From Candidatus Villigracilis affinis (GTDB lineage Bacteria; Chloroflexota; Anaerolineae; Anaerolineales; Villigracilaceae): a stretch of DNA of 64,000 bases. Below the pieces are notes generated by a model, which did not search any database, was not told the DNA's origin, and saw only the letters and a program-made list of their open reading frames with translations. Below are positions 26,878-35,280 of this stretch, piece by piece. Position numbers and translations under genes: made by a program. The stretch is from the NCBI GenBank assembly GCA_016718275.1, contig JADKEA010000019.1:496001-560000 (forward strand), given 5' to 3'. The stretch's first letter is position 1. Every line of letters starts with the position of its first letter.

Positions 26878-27459
26878 ATGTCGCCACAGGCTCTTTATGA
26901 TGTTCTTTACATGTTCAAGGATATTCACAGCGTTGTCCTCGATTTTGCTTCCAGACTTGAAGACGACCAGCTTCACTGGCGTCCGCGCGGATACAGCACA
27001 TCCATTGGATTCCATCTTTGGCATCTGGCGCGCGAGTCAGATTATCTCAAGGCGATCATTTTGGAACGGACGCCCCAACTTGTTCCTGAGTTTGGCAGCC
27101 CCGTGGAAATTTGGGTGAAAGAAAGCCTCGCTCAGAAGTGGGGCTTCCCCACTGGTTTGAATGCGACGGTTGGCACGGGTTTGAGTGATGAGGCCGTTGA
27201 GACCCTGCCCATTCCACGCAAGGATGAATTGATGGATTACCTGCAGCGTTCTTATGATGCAGTTGAAGAATTCGTTGAACGGCTCGATCAACGTTATCCA
27301 GATTTTGAGAATGTGGATGAAGAGTTGAAAAAGAAACTGCAGAATATTCGCTTGAACCTGCTGGTTTTTCTAACACACGATTGCCGCCACCTCGGCATGA
27401 TGGAATGTTTGAAGGGCCTGCAAACAGGCTTTGGTTCTGCAACAGAAAATAGAAAGTGA
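26878..27459 (+). CDS. DinB-superfamily four-helix-bundle protein
   Basis: A 193-aa protein with the DinB_2 pattern: a helical bundle with histidines positioned to bind a metal (SIGFHLWHLARESDYL near 41-56; HDCRHLGMMECLKG near 170-183). Members are often thiol-dependent S-transferases or of unknown function. It sits between the two ATPase genes of the transporter, with short gaps, so it may act on the imported solute. That role is inference. Confidence 0.85.
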   Translation: MSPQALYDVLYMFKDIHSVVLDFASRLEDDQLHWRPRGYSTSIGFHLWHLARESDYLKAIILERTPQLVPEFGSPVEIWVKESLAQKWGFPTGLNATVGTGLSDEAVETLPIPRKDELMDYLQRSYDAVEEFVERLDQRYPDFENVDEELKKKLQNIRLNLLVFLTHDCRHLGMMECLKGLQTGFGSATENRK

Positions 27460-27510
27460 CGGATATCCATGAATACAGATGTGATCACTGAATTACGAAA
27501 GGTGAACAAG

Positions 27511-28515
27511 ATGACAGTTAATTTCGAGGAACCGAAGGAAACCTTGCTATCCATTCGTGATCTGCATGTATGGTATGAACTGCGCCGCTTCGGGTTCGGC
27601 CATGCTGGTTACGTCAAGGCGGTGGATGGTGTCAGCTTTGACCTTGCCGAAGGCGAAACCGTAGCCATTGTCGGCGAGAGTGGCTGCGGCAAATCCAGCT
27701 TGATGAAGACGATCCTTGGGTTGAATATCCCAACCAGCGGAGAAGTCATTTTTGACGGTGTCAATCTGGCCGCGCTGAAAGGCAATCTTCTGCGCGCATA
27801 CCGTTTTGAAGTTGGTTATGTGCAGCAGGATCCGTACGGCGCGCTGCCGCCTTTTATGACCATTCAACAAATTCTGGAAGAGCCGCTCATTATCAGCGGC
27901 GTGAAGGATAAAGGCGAACGGCTGGACCGCATTCGCAAGGCGATGGATGAAGTGAAAATGTATCCCGCCGATGATTTCTTGCAGAAATTCCCGCATATGT
28001 TAAGCGGCGGCCAACAGCAGCGCATTGTCATTGCGCGCGCCATGATCCTTGGGCCGAAAATGATCGTGGCCGATGAACCTGTGTCGATGCTTGATGCGTC
28101 GGTGCGTGTTGAGATCTTGAAGTTGATGAAGGCTTTGCAGGAACAACATCGGCTTTCGGTCATTTACATCACCCATGACCTTTCCACGGTGAAATATTTT
28201 TCTTCGCGTATTTTTGTGATGTACGCGGGCAACTTGATCGAAAAAGCCGATACACGCCGCCTGCTCGATAATCCGCTGCACCCATATACCATGGCTCTGC
28301 TTGCAGCGACGTCTGACCCTGATGCCCGCAACGCAGATTCGTACAAGGAGGTGCCGCCTGGTGAACCGCCGAGTCTGGTGAACCCGCCGAAGGGTTGTCG
28401 TTTCCATCCGCGTTGTGCGAGGGCCATTGCAGGTTTATGCGATGAAAAGGAGCCTGTGGATTTTGAACCTGAGCCCGAACATTTTGTGGCCTGCTGGCTG
28501 TATCAACCGCAATGA
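27511..28515 (+). CDS. DppF/OppF-like ABC ATPase
   Basis: A 334-aa ATPase from ATG 27511 (AAAGGTG upstream); an in-frame ATG at 27469 adds 14 residues. Walker A GESGCGKSSL, signature LSGGQQQRIVIARAM, Walker B MIVADEP, H-loop YITHD. The C-terminal domain has CRFHPRCARAIAGLC, the same Cys pattern as its partner at 25871. With the DppD-like chain it energises the import. Confidence 0.94.
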   Translation: MTVNFEEPKETLLSIRDLHVWYELRRFGFGHAGYVKAVDGVSFDLAEGETVAIVGESGCGKSSLMKTILGLNIPTSGEVIFDGVNLAALKGNLLRAYRFEVGYVQQDPYGALPPFMTIQQILEEPLIISGVKDKGERLDRIRKAMDEVKMYPADDFLQKFPHMLSGGQQQRIVIARAMILGPKMIVADEPVSMLDASVRVEILKLMKALQEQHRLSVIYITHDLSTVKYFSSRIFVMYAGNLIEKADTRRLLDNPLHPYTMALLAATSDPDARNADSYKEVPPGEPPSLVNPPKGCRFHPRCARAIAGLCDEKEPVDFEPEPEHFVACWLYQPQ

Positions 28516-28706
28516 AATCTCCGCGCTTCCTTCTTGGCCTCGGCCTGTTTCTGATGCTCCTGGGCATTGCCCTGCCCTTTATGATGGTCATTCACGTGAT
28601 CGAGTCCACGTTCTTTGTTAATTTCTTTTCATGGGCTTCGTCTGTGATCGGACTTGCGCTCGGCATGATCGGCGCAACCTTCATGGCGGCCCGGCGACGC
28701 GAGTGA
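28512..28706 (+). CDS. Small two-helix membrane protein
   Basis: A 64-aa protein whose ATG overlaps the ATPase stop (ATGA). It has two hydrophobic segments (FLLGLGLFLMLLGIALPFMM and the stretch SVIGLALGMIGATFM) and a basic end (AARRRE). It is the last gene of the transporter operon; function unknown. Translational coupling supports it being real. Confidence 0.7.
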   Translation: MKSPRFLLGLGLFLMLLGIALPFMMVIHVIESTFFVNFFSWASSVIGLALGMIGATFMAARRRE

Positions 28707-28722
28707 TATTAGGTCGTTAAAC

Positions 28723-28760
28723 AAAAAAGCGATGACAGTTGTGCCTGCCATCGCTTTTTT
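28723..28760. terminator. Bidirectional terminator after the transporter operon
   Basis: Arms A6GCGATG (28723-28734) and CATCGCT6 (28749-28760), with an extended stem interrupted by one mismatch. It lies between convergent genes. Confidence 0.92.
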
Positions 28761-28772
28761 ACTTTTCACTTT

Positions 28773-29801
28773 CTACTTCCTATCCACTGCCCTGAACCTG
28801 TGGATGAAGAAAACTGCAAGGCCAACGAGCACAATGGCATTGGCTTGATGGATCAGTGCAATGACGATATTGACGTAGGACAGGATGGTAAGCACGCCGA
28901 GTGTGATCTGGAGCGCCACCACACCAATCAACCATTTGAGCCCGTTTTGGATATCGGCGGGGTAATTTTGTTTTTTTACGATGTAATATACCAGCGGCAC
29001 AAGAATCAATCCCAGCCATGCGAACCAGCGATGAATGAAGACGATGGTCTGTGGGGATTCAAAGATGTTGATCCACGAGTTGAATAGGTTAGGTGGAATT
29101 AATTTGCCAAGCATCAACGGCCAGGTATCTGAAACGTGCCCCGCTTTGAGGCCAGCCGTAAACCCGCCGTACGAAACTTGAATGATGAGGATGACAAAAG
29201 AAAACACAGCGAGTTTGGAAGGAAGCGACCAGGTCACTTTTTTACTGGTATCGTGGAATCCGTATTTGTGTCCAAACGCGGTCCATAGGGCGAGGCTGAA
29301 TAATGTGAGCGCGAGAAGCAAATGAAGGGTCAAGTTCAAGTGGCTTACGGCGGGGCGTTGGTCCAATCCGCTGGCGACCATGATCCAGCCTGCGACGGCT
29401 TGAGAAATGAAGAGGATGCCCATCACAAAATAGATGCCAAACTCCTTGAAAGGAATCGTCTTTTTGAAGAGGAAGTAAAACACGGGGAATGCATAGAACA
29501 GCCCTGCAAGGCGTGCAATGTTGCGATGGATCCATTCCATGTAGAAAATGAACTTGTATTCGGGCAGGCTCATGCCGGTGTTGATGAGTTTATATTCGGG
29601 TGTTTCCTGATACTTGGCGAATTCCTCTTCCCAGGCTTGCTGACCGCTGGGCGGCATGGCGCCGCTGATCGGATTCCACTCCACGATGGAAAGGCCAGAG
29701 CGGGTGAGGCGTACAAATCCCCCGAAGACGACGAGAAAAGCCACGACGAAGGCAAAGACATACAGCCATTTCATCACGGCGGTGTTTTGGGTTTTTAGCA
29801 T
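28773..29801 (-). CDS. ctaA: Heme A synthase (COX15/CtaA family)
   Basis: A 342-aa, eight-helix membrane enzyme that oxidises heme O to heme A for cytochrome aa3-type oxidases. Conserved elements are visible: FGGFVRLTRSGLSIVEW after TM1, the E-x3-H pair in MEWIHRNIARL, the second-helix region SHLNLTLHLL, and C-half histidines FIHRWFAW and IHQANAIV. The length and the long loop after TM1 fit the COX15 branch. The start at 29801 has GGAG upstream and removes a noncoding-looking extension. No oxidase or ctaB gene is in the window. Confidence 0.92.
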   Translation of the reverse strand: MLKTQNTAVMKWLYVFAFVVAFLVVFGGFVRLTRSGLSIVEWNPISGAMPPSGQQAWEEEFAKYQETPEYKLINTGMSLPEYKFIFYMEWIHRNIARLAGLFYAFPVFYFLFKKTIPFKEFGIYFVMGILFISQAVAGWIMVASGLDQRPAVSHLNLTLHLLLALTLFSLALWTAFGHKYGFHDTSKKVTWSLPSKLAVFSFVILIIQVSYGGFTAGLKAGHVSDTWPLMLGKLIPPNLFNSWINIFESPQTIVFIHRWFAWLGLILVPLVYYIVKKQNYPADIQNGLKWLIGVVALQITLGVLTILSYVNIVIALIHQANAIVLVGLAVFFIHRFRAVDRK

Positions 29802-29909
29802 ATTGAGTTTCTCCGTTTTTGAAATCGCACGGATTATAGCATGTGAGAATGTACAAGCTGAGACTCTCCCCAATGGACAGAATCAGGCCAAAAGTTAAAT
29901 GATGAGTCG

Positions 29910-29949
29910 AAAAAAATCCCCGCCGTTTTGATCGGGCGGGGATTTTTTT
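29910..29949 (-). terminator. Terminator after the large TPR gene
   Basis: Arms A7TCCCCGCC (29910-29924) and its complement (29935-29949), loop of 10 nt. On minus the hairpin is followed by a U-run, just past the TPR stop. Confidence 0.9.
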
Positions 29950-29953
29950 CATT

Positions 29954-32269
29954 TTAGCTGCTTTGCATCTGAATGAGCAGTTGTCGATAGTCAGATACAT
30001 TGGGCGGGTTCATCAGGATGATCTGGTTGATCACTTCCTGCGCGCCATGCTTGTCGCCGGTCTGCATGAGGTTTTCGCCGAGGACATCCAAAATGGAAAT
30101 GGCTTCGTCGGTGCGGCCTGCGTAGTGAAGGCGCGCGGCGAGTGCGCGTTTGAGAATCGGTTGGTCTGGATGTTCCTGCATGACCTCTTCAATAAAGCTG
30201 ATGGCGAGGTCGTTCTTGCCCTGGCCTTCGAGATAGGTGATGTAATTTTCAAGCTCGCCCATGGCTTTGTCTGGCTGGGCCATGCGCAGGTTGAGCTCAA
30301 CCAACTGCCTGCGGGTGGATTCGTCATCGGGGGTGATGCTGCGGAGTTGTTCGTAAATGCGCAGGGCTTGTTTCCAATCGAGGCGCTGCAGATCGATATC
30401 GGCCATGCGCTGCATGATATGCGCGTTCCAATCGCGATTGGCATTGCCTTGTTGTACGAGCCTGAGCGCGGTGGTGTAGGTTTTACGCGCCAGATCGAGT
30501 TCGGCGAGACGGTAATGAATGGCGGCCAGTTCGAGATATTCGCGAACCGCTTCATCGGTTTGTCCGCGTGCGATGAGCTGGTCAATGAGGCGATTGCGTG
30601 AGCCAAGATCCATCGGCGCAAGTTGAATGATCCTTCGCAGCAGTTTGGTGGCTTGCATCACTTCGCCGCGCACGCTGTAGACGTGTGCCACGATGCTGTA
30701 TTTTGCGATCGCGTCTGCATCGCGGTTTTCCTGAACGAGCAGGTCGCCCATCAATGCATGGAGGGGAAGGTAGGTGGGGGCATACTGAACGGCATGGTAG
30801 GCTTCGTCCATCGCGGAGCGAAGGCTGCCAATACGCGCCAGCTGATTGATGCGATTCATCGATTCAAGCACCGAGCTGGATTGCGCTTCGAGGATCACAT
30901 CGGCCAGCGGGGCGATCATTTCGCCTTCCTGCTTGGGCATTTGATCGCGCGTTTTGTGAAGTTGTTCGCGCCAATCGGGGCGCATCAAAAGGCCGTTGAT
31001 GTTCTCGCACACTTTGCGCAGGATGTTTTCATCCTTCTGGCTTTGGTGGGCTTCGATCAGGGGTTCGTATTGCTGGCTGACTTCATCGGCCTTTTCGGCT
31101 GGCACGGTGATCGAGTCTGCGAGTTTCAATGCTTCAAGATATTCCAGTGCAGCTTCGTCGTAAAGGGATTTCTTGACCAGCAGTTGACCGAGCAGCAGGC
31201 GTGTGCCGAGCGCGTAATCGTTGTGTTTGACGGAGTTCTGTAAAAAGCGCTGGGCGCTTTCGAGGCGATTGCCTTTGTAACGCAGCAGGCCAAGTGAAAA
31301 ATAAAGCGACGCATGTTTGAAGCCTGCTTCGAGCGCGCCTTCCAATTCTTCTGCGGCTTGCGATTCGTTGCCTTTGGTCTGCGCATCGATGGCGAGGCCG
31401 AGGTGCAGAACAGCTTTGGTTTGTTCGGATTGTTGCAGCGAGAGTCCGCCTGTGCCTTTCATGATGGCGGAGAGGCCGCGTTTTTCCTGCGCGGATGGAT
31501 TATCGTCGGAAAATTCGAAGAGAAGCTCTGCCAGCTGAGTCAATGATTTTTGGCGCGCCTCAGCAATAGGGTCCAGCCCTGAGGTGCTTTGTGAAGCAGT
31601 GGGTTTCTGCAATTGTTTGACCAGCGCCATGCGGATGGGACCCGTCCCGCCTTTTCCGCGCATGGGCTTCGGGAGCAATTGTCCCATCTTCAATGAGGTC
31701 TGCGCCTGTTTTGCTTCGGGGCTGTTGGGCAAAAGCGAGAGGGCTTTGCTGACCATCTCTTGTGTTTTTTCGGCGTTGCCCGCGCGTTGAACGATGCTGG
31801 CAATGGCGAGGTATTCGATGACGGCCTGTTGAACATGGCCGAGTCTTTCATGCACTTGCGCAAGACGTGAATGGGCAACGGCGTTTTCGGGGTTGACGTT
31901 GGTGACTCGCACCCAATTTTCGAGTGCCTTTTCGGTGTCGCGTTGTTGGAGGAAGAGGTCGCCTGCGCGCATGGCCGCATCCACGGCGGTTTTCAGATCG
32001 CCGGTGCGTTCGGAAAGCTGCGAGACTTTTTCCATAGGGATGGGGTCGTCTGGCGAAAGCCTGACCACGCTCATATAGATCTGCAGGGCTTCCTCGAAAT
32101 TACCGAGTTGATAAAGGGCCAGCCCCAAGCTGTTCATGGCTTTCGGATGGTCAGGAAACTCTTCCAAGGCGCGACGATACGCGGCGCAGGCTTTGTCCCA
32201 TTCCTGATCCCAGGCCGCTGAGTGGCCGTCATTCATTGCTTTTTGGAAGATATCTTCTCGTCCAGGCAT
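29954..32269 (-). CDS. Large TPR-repeat protein
   Basis: A 771-aa soluble protein made of tetratricopeptide repeats, most regular at the N-terminus (AAYRRALEEFPDHPKAMNSL; LGLALYQLGNFEEALQIYMS) and from about residue 500 on. A charged, low-complexity stretch (KPMRGKGGTGPIRMAL) breaks the middle near 205-220. There is no signal peptide or catalytic domain. TPR arrays scaffold protein complexes; the partner is unknown. It lies between polA and ctaA without overlap. Confidence 0.88.
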   Translation of the reverse strand: MPGREDIFQKAMNDGHSAAWDQEWDKACAAYRRALEEFPDHPKAMNSLGLALYQLGNFEEALQIYMSVVRLSPDDPIPMEKVSQLSERTGDLKTAVDAAMRAGDLFLQQRDTEKALENWVRVTNVNPENAVAHSRLAQVHERLGHVQQAVIEYLAIASIVQRAGNAEKTQEMVSKALSLLPNSPEAKQAQTSLKMGQLLPKPMRGKGGTGPIRMALVKQLQKPTASQSTSGLDPIAEARQKSLTQLAELLFEFSDDNPSAQEKRGLSAIMKGTGGLSLQQSEQTKAVLHLGLAIDAQTKGNESQAAEELEGALEAGFKHASLYFSLGLLRYKGNRLESAQRFLQNSVKHNDYALGTRLLLGQLLVKKSLYDEAALEYLEALKLADSITVPAEKADEVSQQYEPLIEAHQSQKDENILRKVCENINGLLMRPDWREQLHKTRDQMPKQEGEMIAPLADVILEAQSSSVLESMNRINQLARIGSLRSAMDEAYHAVQYAPTYLPLHALMGDLLVQENRDADAIAKYSIVAHVYSVRGEVMQATKLLRRIIQLAPMDLGSRNRLIDQLIARGQTDEAVREYLELAAIHYRLAELDLARKTYTTALRLVQQGNANRDWNAHIMQRMADIDLQRLDWKQALRIYEQLRSITPDDESTRRQLVELNLRMAQPDKAMGELENYITYLEGQGKNDLAISFIEEVMQEHPDQPILKRALAARLHYAGRTDEAISILDVLGENLMQTGDKHGAQEVINQIILMNPPNVSDYRQLLIQMQSS

Positions 32270-32359
32270 ATGTGTATTCTACTTTCGCATTTGCGATTGA
32301 TGACAAATTATCACGTAATTATAACCGTCTATGTGGGCTGGATGAAGCGACGGCACGGC

Positions 32360-35152
32360 CTACTTTAGTACCGTCATTTCGCCCCAACTCACGCCCGCTC
32401 TTGCTTCTGTTTCGAGGGGAATGCTCATCGGGTAGGCATTGGTCATGGTTTCCTGTACGACCTTCGCGGTCTTTTCCACTTCCTTTTTCGGGCATTCGAG
32501 CACGAGTTCATCGTGCACCTGCAGGAGCATTTTGCCTTTCAACCCCGCCGCCTGTAAAGCGGGGGGGATTTTCAGCATGGCGAGTTTCATGATATCTGCG
32601 GCTGTGCCTTGAATGGGGGCGTTGATGGCTTCGCGTTCTTCACGGTTCTTCAATTGCATGTTGATCTTGCCCTGCAAAGCGGGGAAGTAGCGTTTTCGTC
32701 CCAACAAGGTTTCCACATAGCCGATCTCTGCGGCCTGACGACGCATGCCATCAAGATATTTTTTCACGCCGGGGAATTTTGTGAAATAGGCTTTGACAAA
32801 ATCCTCGGCCTCGGCCAGTGTCAGATCGGTGGAACGGGTGAGGCCGAATGCCGACATGCCGTAGATCAACCCGAAGTTGATGGCCTTTGCGTGACGGCGC
32901 ATATCTTTTGTGACGGCGCTCAATTCAATATCGTGAATCGCGGCGGCGGTAGTGGAGTGGATGTCTTCTCCCGCGCGGAAGGCTTTGAGCATGGCTTCAT
33001 CTTTGGCCATGTGCGCCACAATGCGTAATTCGATCTGCGAATAATCGACGGAGAGCAGTACATTGCCTTTATCGGCGATGAAACCGTTGCGCACGCGGCG
33101 TCCCGTTTCAGTGCGGATGGGGATGTTTTGCAGGTTTGGGTTATTCGATGACAGGCGTCCCGTCACCGCGCCGATCTGGCTATAAGAGGTATGCACGCGG
33201 CCTGTGTTCGGATCCATTGCGGCAGGCAGCGCATCCACGTAAGTGGATTTTAATTTGGAGAGTTCACGGTGCTCGAGAATGAAATCCAACGCGGGGTGTT
33301 TTCCGCGCATGGCATCAAGCACATCTGCCGAGGTGGAGTAAAAGCCAGTTGTTGTTTTGCGGCCTTTATCGGGTGGCTCGAGGCGCAGGTGGTTGAAGAG
33401 CACATCCGATAATTGCTGCGGAGAATTCAAATTGAAAGTCTTGCCTGCCAGGTCAAAGACCTGCTTCTCGATCTCCGCCAGACGCTTCGCCAATTCCTGT
33501 GACATTTCGGCGAAGAATTTCGTGTCGATCAACGCGCCTGTCATTTCCATATCGGCAAGCACGGGTGTGAGCGGCATGTCAATTTCGGCAAGCAGTTTCG
33601 TGCCGTTGACGCGTTCCAATTCCTTTTGCATGATGGGCATGAGGCGCAGTGTGGTCTCTGCATCGGCGGCGGCATAATTTGCGGCGGTTTCAATTGCAAC
33701 TTCGGCCATGCTGATCTGCTTTTTGCCTTTGCCGATCAGTTCTTCGATGTGGGTCATCTCTTCGCCGAGGCGGTATTCAGATAAATTCTTCAAACCTAAA
33801 TTGCGCGACGACGGGTCAACGATGAATTCAGCCAGCATCGTGTCGAAGGTGAGCGGGGAAATGGTCAATCCGTAACGCGCGAGCATGATGTAATCATATT
33901 TTGCGTTGTGTGCCACTTTGCCGATCTTCGCATCGGTCATCGAAGGTGTGAGCGCGGCGATCACTTTGTCAATGGGCAGGTTATTGCCAGTCACATGACC
34001 AACGGGGATGTAATAACCCTGACCTTCTTTGATGGCAAGCGAAATGCCGACAAGTTCCGCGGTCGTTTCTTCGGTGGAAGTTGTTTCTGTGTCGAACGAA
34101 ATGACTTTCGCTTTTGCCAGTTCTTTTTTCAACGCATTGAGTTTCTCGTCCGAATCAACAATTGTCACATCGATCTTCGATGGAGTGGAAACGATCACGG
34201 GTGCATTCACGAACATGGGAATTTGCTCGCCCGCCTTGCCCTTTCTCGGTGTAACCGCAACTTCGGTTGCAGAGGCGTGTCCGCTGATCGCGGGAACCTT
34301 GGAAAGCAGGGTCTTGAATTCCATTTCCTTAAAGAAGGCTTCGAGTAAGGTTGGATCAAATGGTTTGACGGCAGCATGATCGAGATTTAAATCGATCTTG
34401 AGATTCACTTCGATCAACGCGAGTTTGTAACTCATATACGCCGACTCTTTGCTGGCTTCGAATTTTCCCTTCCAACGATTTTCGACCTGATCGAGATTGG
34501 CGTAGATCGCATCAAGCGTGCCGAATTTTTCGAGCAATGAGATCGCGGTCTTTTCGCCCACACCTTTGACACCAGGAATATTATCGGATGTATCGCCGAC
34601 GATGGCTTTGTAATCCACCACCTGATTCGGGCGTACGCCCAATTTTTTGATGACATCCGCATCTGTGACATAGGTCTGGTCATCGCCTGCGAGATAGACA
34701 GCGGTGCGTTCATTGACCAGCTGAAGCAGGTCTCTGTCACCGGTGATGATCTTCACCCCGAGTCCTTTTTCAACGGCGATGCGGGCAACGCTGCCGAGGA
34801 CGTCGTCCGCTTCGTAACCGTCCATTTCGAGGCGCGGAATGTTGAAGGCATCCACCATTTCGCGGATGCGGTCAAGCTGCGGACGCAGGTCATCGGGCAT
34901 TTTTTCGCGCGTACCCTTGTACTCGGGGAAGATGTCGTCACGGAAGGTTTTGCCCACGTCAAATGCAACGGCGAGATATTCGGGCTTTTCCTGTTCGAGC
35001 ACGCGCACCAATTCACGCGCAAAACCATAAACGCCAGCAGTGGGTTCGCCTTTGGAATTTTGCCAGCGTTGACTGCCTCCACCCGCAGTAAGGGCAAAGT
35101 ACATGCGATATGCGAGAGCGTGTCCGTCAATTAGATAAAAGGTAGGGGGCAT
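32360..35152 (-). CDS. polA: DNA polymerase I
   Basis: A 930-aa repair and Okazaki-fragment polymerase, close to the usual 928. Domains: 5'-3' exonuclease (1-290; LIDGHALAYRMYFAL, ITGDRDLLQL, GVKGVGEKTA), 3'-5' exonuclease with all catalytic motifs intact (FDTETT; HNAKYDYIM; YAAADAETTL), and the polymerase with motif A (LLSVDYSQIELR), B (KAINFGLIYGMS) and C (VHDELVLE). Proofreading therefore looks functional, unlike in Taq-type enzymes. The start at 35152 matches the conserved N-terminus; the longer frame adds noncoding-looking residues. Confidence 0.96.
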   Translation of the reverse strand: MPPTFYLIDGHALAYRMYFALTAGGGSQRWQNSKGEPTAGVYGFARELVRVLEQEKPEYLAVAFDVGKTFRDDIFPEYKGTREKMPDDLRPQLDRIREMVDAFNIPRLEMDGYEADDVLGSVARIAVEKGLGVKIITGDRDLLQLVNERTAVYLAGDDQTYVTDADVIKKLGVRPNQVVDYKAIVGDTSDNIPGVKGVGEKTAISLLEKFGTLDAIYANLDQVENRWKGKFEASKESAYMSYKLALIEVNLKIDLNLDHAAVKPFDPTLLEAFFKEMEFKTLLSKVPAISGHASATEVAVTPRKGKAGEQIPMFVNAPVIVSTPSKIDVTIVDSDEKLNALKKELAKAKVISFDTETTSTEETTAELVGISLAIKEGQGYYIPVGHVTGNNLPIDKVIAALTPSMTDAKIGKVAHNAKYDYIMLARYGLTISPLTFDTMLAEFIVDPSSRNLGLKNLSEYRLGEEMTHIEELIGKGKKQISMAEVAIETAANYAAADAETTLRLMPIMQKELERVNGTKLLAEIDMPLTPVLADMEMTGALIDTKFFAEMSQELAKRLAEIEKQVFDLAGKTFNLNSPQQLSDVLFNHLRLEPPDKGRKTTTGFYSTSADVLDAMRGKHPALDFILEHRELSKLKSTYVDALPAAMDPNTGRVHTSYSQIGAVTGRLSSNNPNLQNIPIRTETGRRVRNGFIADKGNVLLSVDYSQIELRIVAHMAKDEAMLKAFRAGEDIHSTTAAAIHDIELSAVTKDMRRHAKAINFGLIYGMSAFGLTRSTDLTLAEAEDFVKAYFTKFPGVKKYLDGMRRQAAEIGYVETLLGRKRYFPALQGKINMQLKNREEREAINAPIQGTAADIMKLAMLKIPPALQAAGLKGKMLLQVHDELVLECPKKEVEKTAKVVQETMTNAYPMSIPLETEARAGVSWGEMTVLK

Positions 35153-35226
35153 TGGGATTCTCTTTTTGTGTGGGGTGACTGGGCAGGTTTTCAAAAGCGA
35201 CATGGATGTCGCTGTGTGATGTGAAA

Positions 35227-35265
35227 AATAAAAGCGCAGAGGTGATTATACTCTGCGCTTTTATT
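35227..35265 (-). terminator. Terminator downstream of the Roadblock/IS200-like fusion gene
   Basis: Perfect 15-bp arms (35227-35241 and 35251-35265) with a 9-nt loop; on minus a U-rich tract follows. It lies between the fusion gene and polA. Confidence 0.85.
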
Positions 35266-35280
35266 TATGTTTTGATAAAT

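Noticed and set aside
29963..30601. 212-codon plus-strand frame opposite the large TPR gene
   Set aside because: The minus strand has regular TPR repeats over its whole length; the plus frame is its antisense shadow.
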